A stretch of 64,000 bases of DNA from Syntrophomonas sp. UBA5314. GTDB lineage: Bacteria > Bacillota > Syntrophomonadia > Syntrophomonadales > Syntrophomonadaceae. A program made the translations under genes and the position numbers. Below are positions 7,866-15,816 of the stretch, in pieces (the stretch's first letter is position 1; every line of letters starts with the position of its first letter). The notes under the pieces were generated by a model, which was not told where the DNA came from, ran no database searches, and saw nothing but the letters and a program-made list of their open reading frames with translations. The stretch covers positions 1 to 64,000 of the forward strand of contig DHRK01000035.1 in assembly GCA_002410325.1 (NCBI GenBank). Direction: 5' to 3'.

Positions 7866-8850
7866 AGAAACTCCTCTCGTAGTGCTTTTTCCTCTCCCAT
7901 TCCCAGGCGCTGTGAATAGTGTCTTCAAGATTGTCGTAGCGCGGGTTCCATCCCAGTTTGGCCCTTATTTTTGATGAATCGGCGGTAAGCTCCGGTATGT
8001 CCCCCGGACGCCGGTCGGCATAGGCTACCGAAAAATCCACTCCGGTGATTTTCTTGACCGTATCTACAAATTCCAATACCGAATAGCCATGGCCATAACC
8101 GCAGTTAAACACATCACTCGGGTTGTTGTTTAAGAGGTAGCACAGGGCTAGTACGTGGGCCTCGGCAATATCTTCCACATTAATATAGTCCCTGACGCAG
8201 GTCCCGTCCGGGGTGTTGTAATCGGTACCCATGACAGAAAAGGGCTTATCCCCGCTCCGGGCGGCCCGGAAGCAGCATCCCAGGATATGGGTTCCCTTCT
8301 CTTTGCGGTCTCCCAGGGTTCCGTCGGCAGCTGCCCCAATGGCATTGAAATAGCGGAGTATTACGTGATTCATCTGGCCGGCTTTACTCAGATCCCCCAG
8401 GATTTTCTCCACCATCAGTTTGCTCTGACCGTAGGGGTTAATCGGGGCCAGCGGAGAATCTTCGTTTACATGAGGATTATCCGCACCATACACTGCGGCC
8501 GTTGAAGAAAAAATTATCTTATTAATACCATTATCGTTCATGGCGCCCAGAAGGTTCATAGTATTGGCAACATTATTTAGATAATTTTGCAGAGGATTTT
8601 CCACCGACTCAGATACTGCTATGCTCGCCGCAAAATGCATGACCGCATCAAATTTATAGCGTTTCATAACCCGGTTCAACAGGGCCCGATCGTTCAAATC
8701 CCCAACCACCAGGCGCCCATAGGTTACATTTTCCCTGAAGCCGGTAGATAAATTATCATAAACCACCACGTGGTATCTTTCCCCGGCCAGGCGTTTCACT
8801 ACATGACTGCCTATATAGCCTGCGCCTCCAGTGACCAGTACTTTAATCAT
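7843..8850 (-). CDS. galE: UDP-glucose 4-epimerase
   Basis: GalE interconverts UDP-glucose and UDP-galactose (some homologues also the N-acetyl forms) in the cytoplasm using bound NAD. The 335-residue product starts with the Rossmann motif VTGGAGYIGSHV and carries the SDR catalytic pattern: SSTAAVYG, then NPYGQSKLMVEK (Tyr-x3-Lys). The later LRYFNAIGA, CVRDYINVEDIA and NCGYGHGYSV segments are typical of GalE. The start at ATG 8850 is supported by GGAGG 8 bases upstream. It follows the VanZ-like gene with a 1-base gap and overlaps the Wzz-like gene, so it probably supplies UDP-galactose or UDP-GalNAc for this polysaccharide. Confidence 0.95.
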   Translation of the reverse strand: MIKVLVTGGAGYIGSHVVKRLAGERYHVVVYDNLSTGFRENVTYGRLVVGDLNDRALLNRVMKRYKFDAVMHFAASIAVSESVENPLQNYLNNVANTMNLLGAMNDNGINKIIFSSTAAVYGADNPHVNEDSPLAPINPYGQSKLMVEKILGDLSKAGQMNHVILRYFNAIGAAADGTLGDRKEKGTHILGCCFRAARSGDKPFSVMGTDYNTPDGTCVRDYINVEDIAEAHVLALCYLLNNNPSDVFNCGYGHGYSVLEFVDTVKKITGVDFSVAYADRRPGDIPELTADSSKIRAKLGWNPRYDNLEDTIHSAWEWERKKHYERSFYGYSQTV

Positions 8851-8851
8851 A

Positions 8852-9487
8852 CTAACAACCTCCTTCGGCAACTTCCCTGGGCAGCAATAACGGTTCATCC
8901 TGGCTGTTTTTGCTGGTATCCTCCCTGCTTCCGGACAGCCGGGCAATCAAATTGTCCCAAATGTTCTGGTTTATAGTCAGGAGATGGACTTCATGCATCA
9001 GGCTGACGTTTTGAATTCTCAGCCTACGTATATAGACGAAAACCGATACCAAAAAGATGGCTATCAAAACCCCGGTGACATCTATGCCGACATCCAGCCA
9101 GCGGGAATAACGGTCGGCTGCCAGAGACTGGTGCAGCTCGTCCAGGACCGCCCAGACGGACATGACCGCCAGGGTAGCCAGCGCTGCCAGGCCCGCTTTC
9201 TTTAAAAGGCTGTTGAGCATGGCGCAGAGAACCAGGCCCATCAAGCCGTATTCGATAAGGTGAGCCAGCTTGTGGATAGCCCAGTTAATCGCATCAATTG
9301 TTTTTATATAATCGAGCTCCGCTCCGTAATAACCCGCCAAAGCATTGGCCAGCTTAAGGCTAAAGAAATTGGACTGGCTGCCGCTTAGGCCGCTGAAATA
9401 CCAGGAGAGGCCCATCAAGCCTAAAAGTGCCGCGTACAGCGCTGCCTGATAAATGAGTTTTGGTTTGCTCTGCTGTTTAACAACCAT
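8852..9487 (-). CDS. VanZ-family membrane protein
   Basis: A 211-residue protein with four predicted membrane helices. The VanZ signature is present: HKLAHLIEYGLMG near the middle, then DELHQ and SRWLDVGIDVTG. VanZ-like proteins occur in resistance clusters and polysaccharide loci; their biochemical role is not established. The C-terminal roughly 50 residues are hydrophilic and lie beyond the usual domain. It overlaps the upstream glycosyltransferase gene by 11 bases and is followed directly by galE, so it belongs to the polysaccharide operon. I infer a role in export or surface attachment, without direct evidence. Confidence 0.85.
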   Translation of the reverse strand: MVVKQQSKPKLIYQAALYAALLGLMGLSWYFSGLSGSQSNFFSLKLANALAGYYGAELDYIKTIDAINWAIHKLAHLIEYGLMGLVLCAMLNSLLKKAGLAALATLAVMSVWAVLDELHQSLAADRYSRWLDVGIDVTGVLIAIFLVSVFVYIRRLRIQNVSLMHEVHLLTINQNIWDNLIARLSGSREDTSKNSQDEPLLLPREVAEGGC

Positions 9488-10727
9488 GATTTAACCTCGA
9501 TTCAGCCGCACCCGGAATACGCTTTAAGACCGGTGCGGAAACCGGGGAAGCCAGCATCGCCTCAAACTGATGCAAACCTTCCTGGTTGTTAAAGCGGCAG
9601 CCGGACAGGTAGGTACGGCAGTTTTCCAGGAGGTGGGGATTATCCAGAATCATCTTTAAAGAATCGTACATCCCCTGCTCGCTGTTATGGCAGATGAAGC
9701 CTTCCTGCCCGACTTTTATCTGCTCGCCGGCTGATACGCTTTCCGTGGTAAGGACGGGCACGCGGAGGGTTTTGGCTTCGCCAATAACCATAGGTGCGGC
9801 TTCATGATAGGAGCTTAGCATCAGGATATCCGCGGCCGCGATATAGGGATAGGGATTATCCTGGTTGCCATGCAGTTTGATGAATGAACCTGCCTCCAGC
9901 TCCCGGATGAGATTTTCTATTATGGGCCTTTGCATCCCTTCGCCTACAACATGCAGTTTCAGCCGGTAGCCTTCCCCTGCCAGACGGCTTACTACTCTTA
10001 CCGCCCGGTCAATGCCCTTTTCCTCGGAGATCCGGGCCGCTATGACCAGATTGAAACAATCAGAGTCTAAATCCGGTTCGCTTAAAGTGCTTTTGGTGAG
10101 GATCTCCTCAAAATCATAGCAGTTATAGGTATAGAAAGATTTATCCGCAAAGTCGGGATGAACCGTCAAAAGACTTTTCAGGCACCCCCGGGAAACGCAT
10201 ACTATTTTATCCATTCGCTTTAAAAGTTCACGGGTATGAACGCAGTCGTATTCGAGGGCTTTTAAATAATCATAGTGTAAATAGGCTATCTTCTGCCCGG
10301 CGTTAACCCGGTTTAGCACAAAGTCCATGCAGCCGCTGTACATGCTGTGGCAGCTGGAGTCTTGCCGGTAGGCAATGGCATAATCAAAGCCGGACAGCTT
10401 CTTCTGGGTAAGCTGGGTAAGCCATAAAGGGATAGTGTTGGAAAAGAATTTGCAATAAAGGGCGATAAGCCCCCTGAGCAATCCCTTGGCGGCGCTGATA
10501 GCAGCGGCCTGCTGCTGGGAAAGACCCCATAGCTCTATAAGCCTGGTAGACTTTAATACCGTAATCCCTTCAGGGATGTCGCTGCACAGCGGCCCGGTTA
10601 AACTGAAGGGATAAAGATATACGTCATACCGGTCTTTTATCTCGTTTAGTAGATTTATCAGGGCTTTTTGAATACCGCCCGTTTCCAGGTTGGTTATTAC
10701 GAATAAAAGCTTTTTCTTTTCCTGCAT
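9477..10727 (-). CDS. Family 4-type (GT-B) glycosyltransferase
   Basis: A retaining GT-B glycosyltransferase of about 416 residues. The N-terminus has the usual acceptor-domain strand with a Gly-rich turn (LLFVITNLETGGIQKAL). The C-terminal nucleotide-sugar domain shows VIAARISEEKGIDRAVRV, LHVVGEGMQR and a late EAAPMVIGEAKTL segment, matching the E-x7-E pattern of the family. It probably adds one sugar to the lipid-linked repeat unit at the cytoplasmic face. The exact start is uncertain between ATG 10736 and ATG 10727; I prefer the latter because GGAG and AAGG lie upstream. It is followed by vanZ with an 11-base overlap. Confidence 0.87.
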   Translation of the reverse strand: MQEKKKLLFVITNLETGGIQKALINLLNEIKDRYDVYLYPFSLTGPLCSDIPEGITVLKSTRLIELWGLSQQQAAAISAAKGLLRGLIALYCKFFSNTIPLWLTQLTQKKLSGFDYAIAYRQDSSCHSMYSGCMDFVLNRVNAGQKIAYLHYDYLKALEYDCVHTRELLKRMDKIVCVSRGCLKSLLTVHPDFADKSFYTYNCYDFEEILTKSTLSEPDLDSDCFNLVIAARISEEKGIDRAVRVVSRLAGEGYRLKLHVVGEGMQRPIIENLIRELEAGSFIKLHGNQDNPYPYIAAADILMLSSYHEAAPMVIGEAKTLRVPVLTTESVSAGEQIKVGQEGFICHNSEQGMYDSLKMILDNPHLLENCRTYLSGCRFNNQEGLHQFEAMLASPVSAPVLKRIPGAAESRLNHGC

Positions 10728-10783
10728 TTTCTCCATACCTTCCCTGTATCAAAATAGGGCTTCTGACTGTAAAGGGTATGGCC

Positions 10784-11545
10784 TTATAAAAAGGCGTGTT
10801 TACCGTATTTTTTAAGGCCGTTCAACATGTTGGCGGCCAGGTAGTAATGGGCTTGCCAAAGATTAAGCTGCATATGCCGGTAAACATGGTAGGTCATCTG
10901 AATCGATTTAAATTTGTTGCGGGTTTTGGAATTGTCCGCAATGCGATACCTTACCAGGGGGGCGTTTATGCCATAGGCCTTTTGTTCCTTCAAAATGTGC
11001 AACCAGGTGATATAGTCTTCATGCATGTGATCTCCATACATAGGGTGTTCTAAGAGCAGCTCCCGGCTGATCAGGACTGATGAGCATACGATAACGTTTT
11101 GATAGAGCAGCTGTGCATAATCCACTGTTTCCGGAACATTAAACACCCGGCCAATCAGCCGGCCCTGGTTGTTCATAAACTGGCAGCCGGTATAGCACAA
11201 AAGGGCGTTTTTTTCTTTAACCAGTTCCATCTGAGCTTCAATCTTGTTTGGCTCCCAGCAATCATCGCTGTCCACCAGGGCGATCCACTTTCCCCGGGCG
11301 GCCCTTACCCCGCGGTTCCTGGTCTCGGCTACCCCCTGGTTGATCTCGTTTTTCAGATACCGAATCCGGGCATCCCGGCTGCAGTATTCTAAAATTATCT
11401 CCTCAGTATGGTCGGGAGAACAGTCATTGACAACTATTATTTCAAGCTCCGGGTAAGTTTGCCCCAGCACGGAATTCAGGGTTTCATCTATAAACGATGC
11501 GCACTTGTAAGCCGGTATGACAACTGAACACAAGTCTTTTTTCAT
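10784..11545 (-). CDS. Family 2 glycosyltransferase
   Basis: A 253-residue GT-A enzyme. It begins CSVVIPAYKCASFIDETL and EIIVVNDCSPDHTEE, the standard UDP-binding half, followed by GVAETRNRGV and the metal-binding ALVDSDDCW near residue 95. A HEDYITWL segment near residue 180 provides the catalytic acidic residues. The C-terminus is basic and aromatic, as in membrane-associated members. The start at ATG 11545 follows AAGG by 8 bases; the frame could begin at 11572 but without a site. It belongs to the polysaccharide operon between the deacetylase and the GT-B gene. Sugar specificity is unknown. Confidence 0.88.
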   Translation of the reverse strand: MKKDLCSVVIPAYKCASFIDETLNSVLGQTYPELEIIVVNDCSPDHTEEIILEYCSRDARIRYLKNEINQGVAETRNRGVRAARGKWIALVDSDDCWEPNKIEAQMELVKEKNALLCYTGCQFMNNQGRLIGRVFNVPETVDYAQLLYQNVIVCSSVLISRELLLEHPMYGDHMHEDYITWLHILKEQKAYGINAPLVRYRIADNSKTRNKFKSIQMTYHVYRHMQLNLWQAHYYLAANMLNGLKKYGKHAFL

Positions 11546-11589
11546 ATACGATACCTTGCTTTCTGATATCATCCTATATATCGGCGGAA

Positions 11590-12426
11590 TTAATAATTGG
11601 CTTTAGATAACTTGCCTGTAAGTCCTAATTGAACTGCTTTTTGCAGCCTGGCATAGTAAGTGCTTACAAATCCCGGGTACATAGACCTTATATGTTTAAT
11701 TTTGCCCTGTAAGGGCTGACCATCAAGATCGACAATTTGGGACTTATTATCGAATTTAGGATGGCACATCAGTTCGATACGGTAGTGCCGGCCTTTCAGC
11801 AGGCAGCGCTGGTGGGCGGCAAAATCATCGATCTCTCCAAACAGGTCGACTCCCATCATACCGCTTACCCGCAGCCAGTAATTCACAATTTTTTTATAGC
11901 ACTTTTTGGGGGCGCATATTCCGTCGCCCATATTGCGTAAGGGGCGAATGTATGCTACCTGGTTACTCCGCAGGGCGTGGACCATCACCGGGACTATAGA
12001 GAATTCGTTATGCTGGTGGTGGTGTGAGTCCCCATGAAATACAGGCAAACCGTTTTTACGGCAGAGATTGATCTGCTCGGTTATCTCTTGATAAACAGCC
12101 CTTTTTTCGAGCGGCGACATGGGCAGCCAATTTCTATTGGCTATTTTTAATTTGAAATCAAACTCTCCATCGGCATTGCACAGGCGGGGGCAGCGTTTGA
12201 TCCTCTCGGTCAGGGGCTGGCCGGAAAACAGGTTGACGTGAACTCCTATGCGCTTGGTCAGTCCATTTTCACGAGCAAGTTCACAGGCCTCTGCAAACGC
12301 TGCTCCGTTTGCCATAATGGTGGCAGAGGAAACCAGTCCCTGGTTGAACGATTTAATTATGGCCCTATTGGTCTGTGACGATTTTCCGAAATCGTCCGCG
12401 TTGATAATAAGCTCACCATTGAACAC
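11590..12426 (-). CDS. YdjC/ChbG-family carbohydrate deacetylase
   Basis: Members of this family are metal-dependent deacetylases of N-acetylated sugars or lipid-linked glycans (ChbG, HpnK). The N-terminus carries the metal-binding INADDFG, followed by GVHVNLFSG and the histidine-rich GDSHHHQHNEF near residue 140, which supply the remaining ligands. About 278 residues, cytoplasmic. I set the start at GTG 12426 with GGAGG 8 bases upstream; the frame can be opened at TTG 12441, but that codon lies against the ribosome site itself. Its position between the initiating transferase and the glycosyltransferases suggests deacetylation of a sugar in the repeat unit. Confidence 0.87.
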   Translation of the reverse strand: MFNGELIINADDFGKSSQTNRAIIKSFNQGLVSSATIMANGAAFAEACELARENGLTKRIGVHVNLFSGQPLTERIKRCPRLCNADGEFDFKLKIANRNWLPMSPLEKRAVYQEITEQINLCRKNGLPVFHGDSHHHQHNEFSIVPVMVHALRSNQVAYIRPLRNMGDGICAPKKCYKKIVNYWLRVSGMMGVDLFGEIDDFAAHQRCLLKGRHYRIELMCHPKFDNKSQIVDLDGQPLQGKIKHIRSMYPGFVSTYYARLQKAVQLGLTGKLSKANY

Positions 12427-12457
12427 TGGCCTTTCCTCCAAACTTTTAAAAGCTTGC

Positions 12458-13795
12458 CTAACAGGCTTTGCCTTTGAGAAATAAAACCTTGGCGGTTCTC
12501 AGTAGGATTACAAAATCCAATCCGGGAGAAGCGTTGCGCGCGTACATCAGGTCGTAGCTGAGTTTGTTGGTAGGCTCCGTGCTGTACCGGCCTTCAACCT
12601 GGGCCAAACCGGTTATTCCACCTTTAACTTGATGACGATAATCGAACTGGGGCAGATCCGCTTTAAATTCATTCACAAAATAGGGCCGTTCCGGGCGGGG
12701 GCCCACCATGCTCATATCACCTTTGAGCACGTTCCAGAACTGGGGTATCTCATCAAGGCGGATTTTCCGAAGAATTCGTCCCACCCTGGTGATGCGGGGG
12801 TCTTCCTCGGTGGCCAGAACCGGGCCGGTCAATTTTTCCGCGTCACATACCATGGTTCTAAATTTATACAGGGTAAACAGGTTGCCATTCAGGCCGGTGC
12901 GCTCCTGGGAATACAAAACCGGACCGGGTGAGTCGAGCTTAATGGCCAGGGCAATCAAGATATTCAAGGGCAAGGTGATAATGCCTGAGATTACAGACAG
13001 GAAGATGTCGCTGGCTCTCTTTATGGAACTGGTGGTATGGTTCATGGTCAGGGATTTTATCTGCATAACCGGCATGTCACCGGCACTTACCAGACGGGCT
13101 TTCTGCATGAGAATGTCATAGATGCCGGGGACTACCATCAAGGCCTTGTTGTTGACTATGCAGTAATCGAGTATAAAGATCCGGTTTTGTTCGCTAATAG
13201 AAGCACACAAGATTATGATCTCGATATTGGCGGCCTCGGGGCTGTCCAGGAAAGCCCTCCATTTTTCACAGAATGCTTGAGGGTCATTGATCATGAGGGG
13301 GCTAACTATTTTTAATCCCCGGTCCAAATTAGAGTTGATCGAATCTTGAAAGCATGCAATTTCAGCAGAGGTACCGACGAGCAGCGCTTGGCGCTGTTCT
13401 TTGACCAGTAGAGCGCGGGTCCATACCAAGTATCGCCAGGCTCCCAGCAGGGCTAGCTGCAGCAGAGAGGAAGCTACGAATATGGTTCTGGGCACTGCGA
13501 ACTGTTGGAACAGAAAAGACAGGGCTATGTTTATAATACCGGTTATCAATATGGCGAAAATCAAGGAAACGGTCTTTTCATCATGCTTTACGTATTCCGA
13601 ATAGAGGTCATAGACATTGGCCATAAAGATAAATACAATAATAAACCAGGGCAGCATAAAGAGAAAGTCATTCATATTTCGGCTGGGAATATCCTGGCCG
13701 AATTTCCAATACAGGGTTATAAAAAATGATGCCGCGAAGAGTCCAATATCTATCAAAGCAACCAGTAGTTTATTTATGCTAATATTTCTGGTCAT
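12458..13795 (-). CDS. Polyprenyl-phosphate hexose-1-phosphate transferase (initiating sugar transferase)
   Basis: A 445-residue membrane enzyme of the WbaP/EpsE-type polyisoprenyl-phosphate transferase family. It transfers a sugar phosphate from a nucleotide sugar to undecaprenyl phosphate, starting repeat-unit synthesis. Four or five N-terminal membrane helices (residues about 8-130) are followed by a Rossmann-like region (QALLVGTSAEI). The catalytic domain comes after the re-entrant helix near residue 275: DSPGPVLYSQERTG, YKFRTMVCDAE, LRKIRLDEIPQFWNVLKGDMS and VGPRPERP. The start ATG 13795 is preceded by GGGAGGG at 8 bases. It is the first gene of the minus-strand polysaccharide operon. 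Confidence 0.93.
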   Translation of the reverse strand: MTRNISINKLLVALIDIGLFAASFFITLYWKFGQDIPSRNMNDFLFMLPWFIIVFIFMANVYDLYSEYVKHDEKTVSLIFAILITGIINIALSFLFQQFAVPRTIFVASSLLQLALLGAWRYLVWTRALLVKEQRQALLVGTSAEIACFQDSINSNLDRGLKIVSPLMINDPQAFCEKWRAFLDSPEAANIEIIILCASISEQNRIFILDYCIVNNKALMVVPGIYDILMQKARLVSAGDMPVMQIKSLTMNHTTSSIKRASDIFLSVISGIITLPLNILIALAIKLDSPGPVLYSQERTGLNGNLFTLYKFRTMVCDAEKLTGPVLATEEDPRITRVGRILRKIRLDEIPQFWNVLKGDMSMVGPRPERPYFVNEFKADLPQFDYRHQVKGGITGLAQVEGRYSTEPTNKLSYDLMYARNASPGLDFVILLRTAKVLFLKGKAC

Positions 13796-14207
13796 CTAAC
13801 AACCCTCCCCAGGAAGTCTATAATTCATCCTGGGTTTATTGTAGAATATAGCCCTGATCTGCAATACAATCGGAAGTTTGCATTTACCAACCCCGCTTAA
13901 GTAGTTTTGTTCCCCCCTTTTGTCACCCTTGATATACTACCAAAGTACCAGGCAAGGCCTAAATATTGAAAAATTCCTGAACAATTATAATCGGACAAAG
14001 CGCTTGGACCCGGCTGTCCGGGCCGGGCGAGCGTTGCCAAGAATACAAAAAGTCCCGATAAACACAGATGTGCTTTACCGGGAGCTTCTATCAAGCTGCT
14101 ATAGGAGGACCGGATGCGAATTTGGGGGATAATTTATTCAATTCGCTTGTTTGAAAGGCCTAGTTCCTACAGGTTCGCTGTAGTAGGCGACAAGAGAGCG
14201 ATTGACC
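13796..14207. other. Leader/promoter region of the polysaccharide operon
   Basis: About 410 bp between the beta-helix gene and the initiating transferase gene. It contains a terminator on the minus strand (14046-14083), a GC-rich imperfect repeat near 14005-14035 and a small perfect hairpin CTACAG-GTTCG-CTGTAG at 14167-14183. The operon promoter is expected between about 13820 and 13950, but no clear -35/-10 pair stands out. I looked for a cyclic-di-GMP riboswitch core here and did not find one. Confidence 0.5.
14046..14083 (-). terminator. Terminator downstream of the beta-helix gene
   Basis: On the minus strand an imperfect stem (TCCCGGTAAAGCACA / TGTGTTTATCGGGA, with one bulge and one wobble) is followed by CTTTTTG. 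It lies about 125 bp after the beta-helix gene and separates that transcript from the polysaccharide operon. Confidence 0.75.
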
Positions 14208-15347
14208 TTATCCTGTCTGGTTGTCTTCAACGGTTAATTCGTCCCAATTAACACTCAGGTAGGCTATTGGATTGAGGCAATTGAAAGTATTGTTTTTTAC
14301 CACCACATTCCGGGCCGATTTGTTTTGCAGCCGAATGCCGCCGTCGGATGCGTTATAAACCGTGTTATACATGAAGTAAATGTTTTCCATACGATGGCTG
14401 TAACCATACTCCCAATCGCCCATGCTCAAACCCCACAGGCAATCGTAAACGACATTGTGGTGTATGTTCACATTCTCTAAAACGCCGCCTAATTCCGTCG
14501 CCACGCAGATGCCCTGGGGGCAGCCGGAAACCTGGTTGTTGAAAACTTCGATATTGTAACTGTTTTTGCTGAAGGCGTCGATATAGATGCCCGGACGGGC
14601 TACGGAATCTCCATTGCCGCAGTTTCGTACTTCATTGTTATAAATCTTACCGTTGCTGCAGCCCTGTTTGGCATCAATGCCCTCCCGGGCGCTGTCGGTG
14701 ACAGAATTGTATCTTATGCTGAAGTGGTCTACATTGGCCATGGTGATTGCTTCCTGGGAAGGGGAAGTGCAGGCTTTGGCCACCTGGTTTCCCTCAATCG
14801 TAAGGTAGCTGGCGTTGGCGAAAGCAATGCCGGAGGACCGGGTATTATAGGTTGAACAATTTTCAACGACTATATTGTCGCAGCCTTCGCCGTCTGGGAA
14901 ATCTCCAATGCCAAACCACCTGGAATTGACCACTTTCAGTCCTGATAGCCAGATATAGCTCTGACCGCTTAAAGCCACCAGGCTGTCCCAATCATAGCCC
15001 CAGTCGTTGTCGGAACCGTCAATGATTACCGACTCACCCGGGTAAGCGCAGTACTTTATAAAATTACCCGGGGTTCCGGATTTGGATATGATCACCTGTT
15101 CCGAATAAGTGCCGCCCCGGATATAGACAGTGTCACCGGGTTCCAGAGATGCAGTGGCTTTTTTAATGGTTAGCCAGGGGTTCTCCTTGCTGCCCGGGTT
15201 GTAATCGCTGCCATTTTTAGCCACGTAATAGACGTTTCCTTCAGCCGCTACCGGATCGCTTCCCAGCGGGAAAATACAAGATACCAGGAGTAAAGTTAAC
15301 AAAAAGCTTAAGGAGCGTCCCAGCATACTCTTGGCTACGATTTTCAT
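14208..15347 (-). CDS. Secreted right-handed beta-helix (pectate-lyase-like) protein
   Basis: A 379-residue exported protein. Residues about 8-34 form a signal peptide (SLSFLLTLLLVSCIFPLG, then AAEG). Right after it comes the N-terminal beta-helix cap YYVAKNGSDYNPGSKENPW and GDTVYIRGGTYSEQV, typical of DUF1565/NosD-like proteins. The rest consists of short repeats rich in N-x-V, I-x-N and GI-type turns (for example VVENCSTYN, YNSVTDSAREGI, IYNNEV, IHHNVVYDC), the rungs of a parallel beta-helix. Such proteins bind or cleave polysaccharides. The start at ATG 15347 is supported by GGAGG 7 bases upstream. Placement just before the polysaccharide operon suggests action on that polymer; lyase, epimerase or simple binding cannot be distinguished. 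Confidence 0.88.
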   Translation of the reverse strand: MKIVAKSMLGRSLSFLLTLLLVSCIFPLGSDPVAAEGNVYYVAKNGSDYNPGSKENPWLTIKKATASLEPGDTVYIRGGTYSEQVIISKSGTPGNFIKYCAYPGESVIIDGSDNDWGYDWDSLVALSGQSYIWLSGLKVVNSRWFGIGDFPDGEGCDNIVVENCSTYNTRSSGIAFANASYLTIEGNQVAKACTSPSQEAITMANVDHFSIRYNSVTDSAREGIDAKQGCSNGKIYNNEVRNCGNGDSVARPGIYIDAFSKNSYNIEVFNNQVSGCPQGICVATELGGVLENVNIHHNVVYDCLWGLSMGDWEYGYSHRMENIYFMYNTVYNASDGGIRLQNKSARNVVVKNNTFNCLNPIAYLSVNWDELTVEDNQTG

Positions 15348-15399
15348 CCGTCTACCTCCAATTAGTAGATTTAGTCGGCGGAGTATAAATAGACCGATT

Positions 15400-15690
15400 T
15401 TAAACATCGGCAGTGGGGAAGTTTTCCCGGCGACAGGGCCAGGATTCAATTTCTTTGAGTTTATCTGGCCGCTTCATATTCTTTATCCGGTGTTCCTCGG
15501 TCTGGGCCCGGGAACGGTTGTCCAGCTCTAAAGCCCCCAGGAGTTCGATAGGAGTCCTGCCCCGGGTGTATTTTGCGCCCCTGCCCTGCCGGTGCTCGGC
15601 CAGCCGCCGGTCGAGGTCGTTGGTAACCCCGGTATAAAGGGTGCCGCCCCGGCACTGTAAGACATAAACAAACCAGGAAATGAATATCAC
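15400..15690 (-). CDS. GIY-YIG endonuclease-like protein (YhbQ/UPF0213 type)
   Basis: A 96-residue protein consisting of a single GIY-YIG nuclease domain. FVYVLQCRGGTLYTGVTNDLDRRLAEH carries the two beta strands (YVL and YTG) and the conserved Arg; a downstream HRIKNMKRPDKL contains the expected basic helix, and E66 or nearby acidic residues could bind metal. Small stand-alone members are widespread, and their DNA substrate is poorly defined. The start codon is GTG at 15690 with a weak purine-rich site close by. It lies between the EF-G paralogue and the beta-helix gene on the same strand. Confidence 0.85.
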   Translation of the reverse strand: MIFISWFVYVLQCRGGTLYTGVTNDLDRRLAEHRQGRGAKYTRGRTPIELLGALELDNRSRAQTEEHRIKNMKRPDKLKEIESWPCRRENFPTADV

Positions 15691-15735
15691 TTCTTCCCTT
15701 CAGAATGTCGAAACTTGCTAACTTCTATTATATAA

Positions 15736-15764
15736 CAAAAAAGGGCCGGGAAAAAATTCCGGCC
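15736..15764 (-). terminator. Rho-independent terminator after the EF-G-like gene
   Basis: On the minus strand GGCCGG-AATTTTTTC-CCGGCC is followed by CTTTTTTGTT, a textbook terminator about 50 bp past the stop of the EF-G-like gene. Confidence 0.9.
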
Positions 15765-15816
15765 ACATATTTGTAATTATAGGCAAATAAAGTTAACGCT
15801 ATTAAAAGGCTCGATT

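Noticed and set aside
14114..14251. 45-codon plus-strand frame with GGAGG before ATG
   Set aside because: It runs antisense into the beta-helix gene, has no recognisable product and lies in a leader with other structure.
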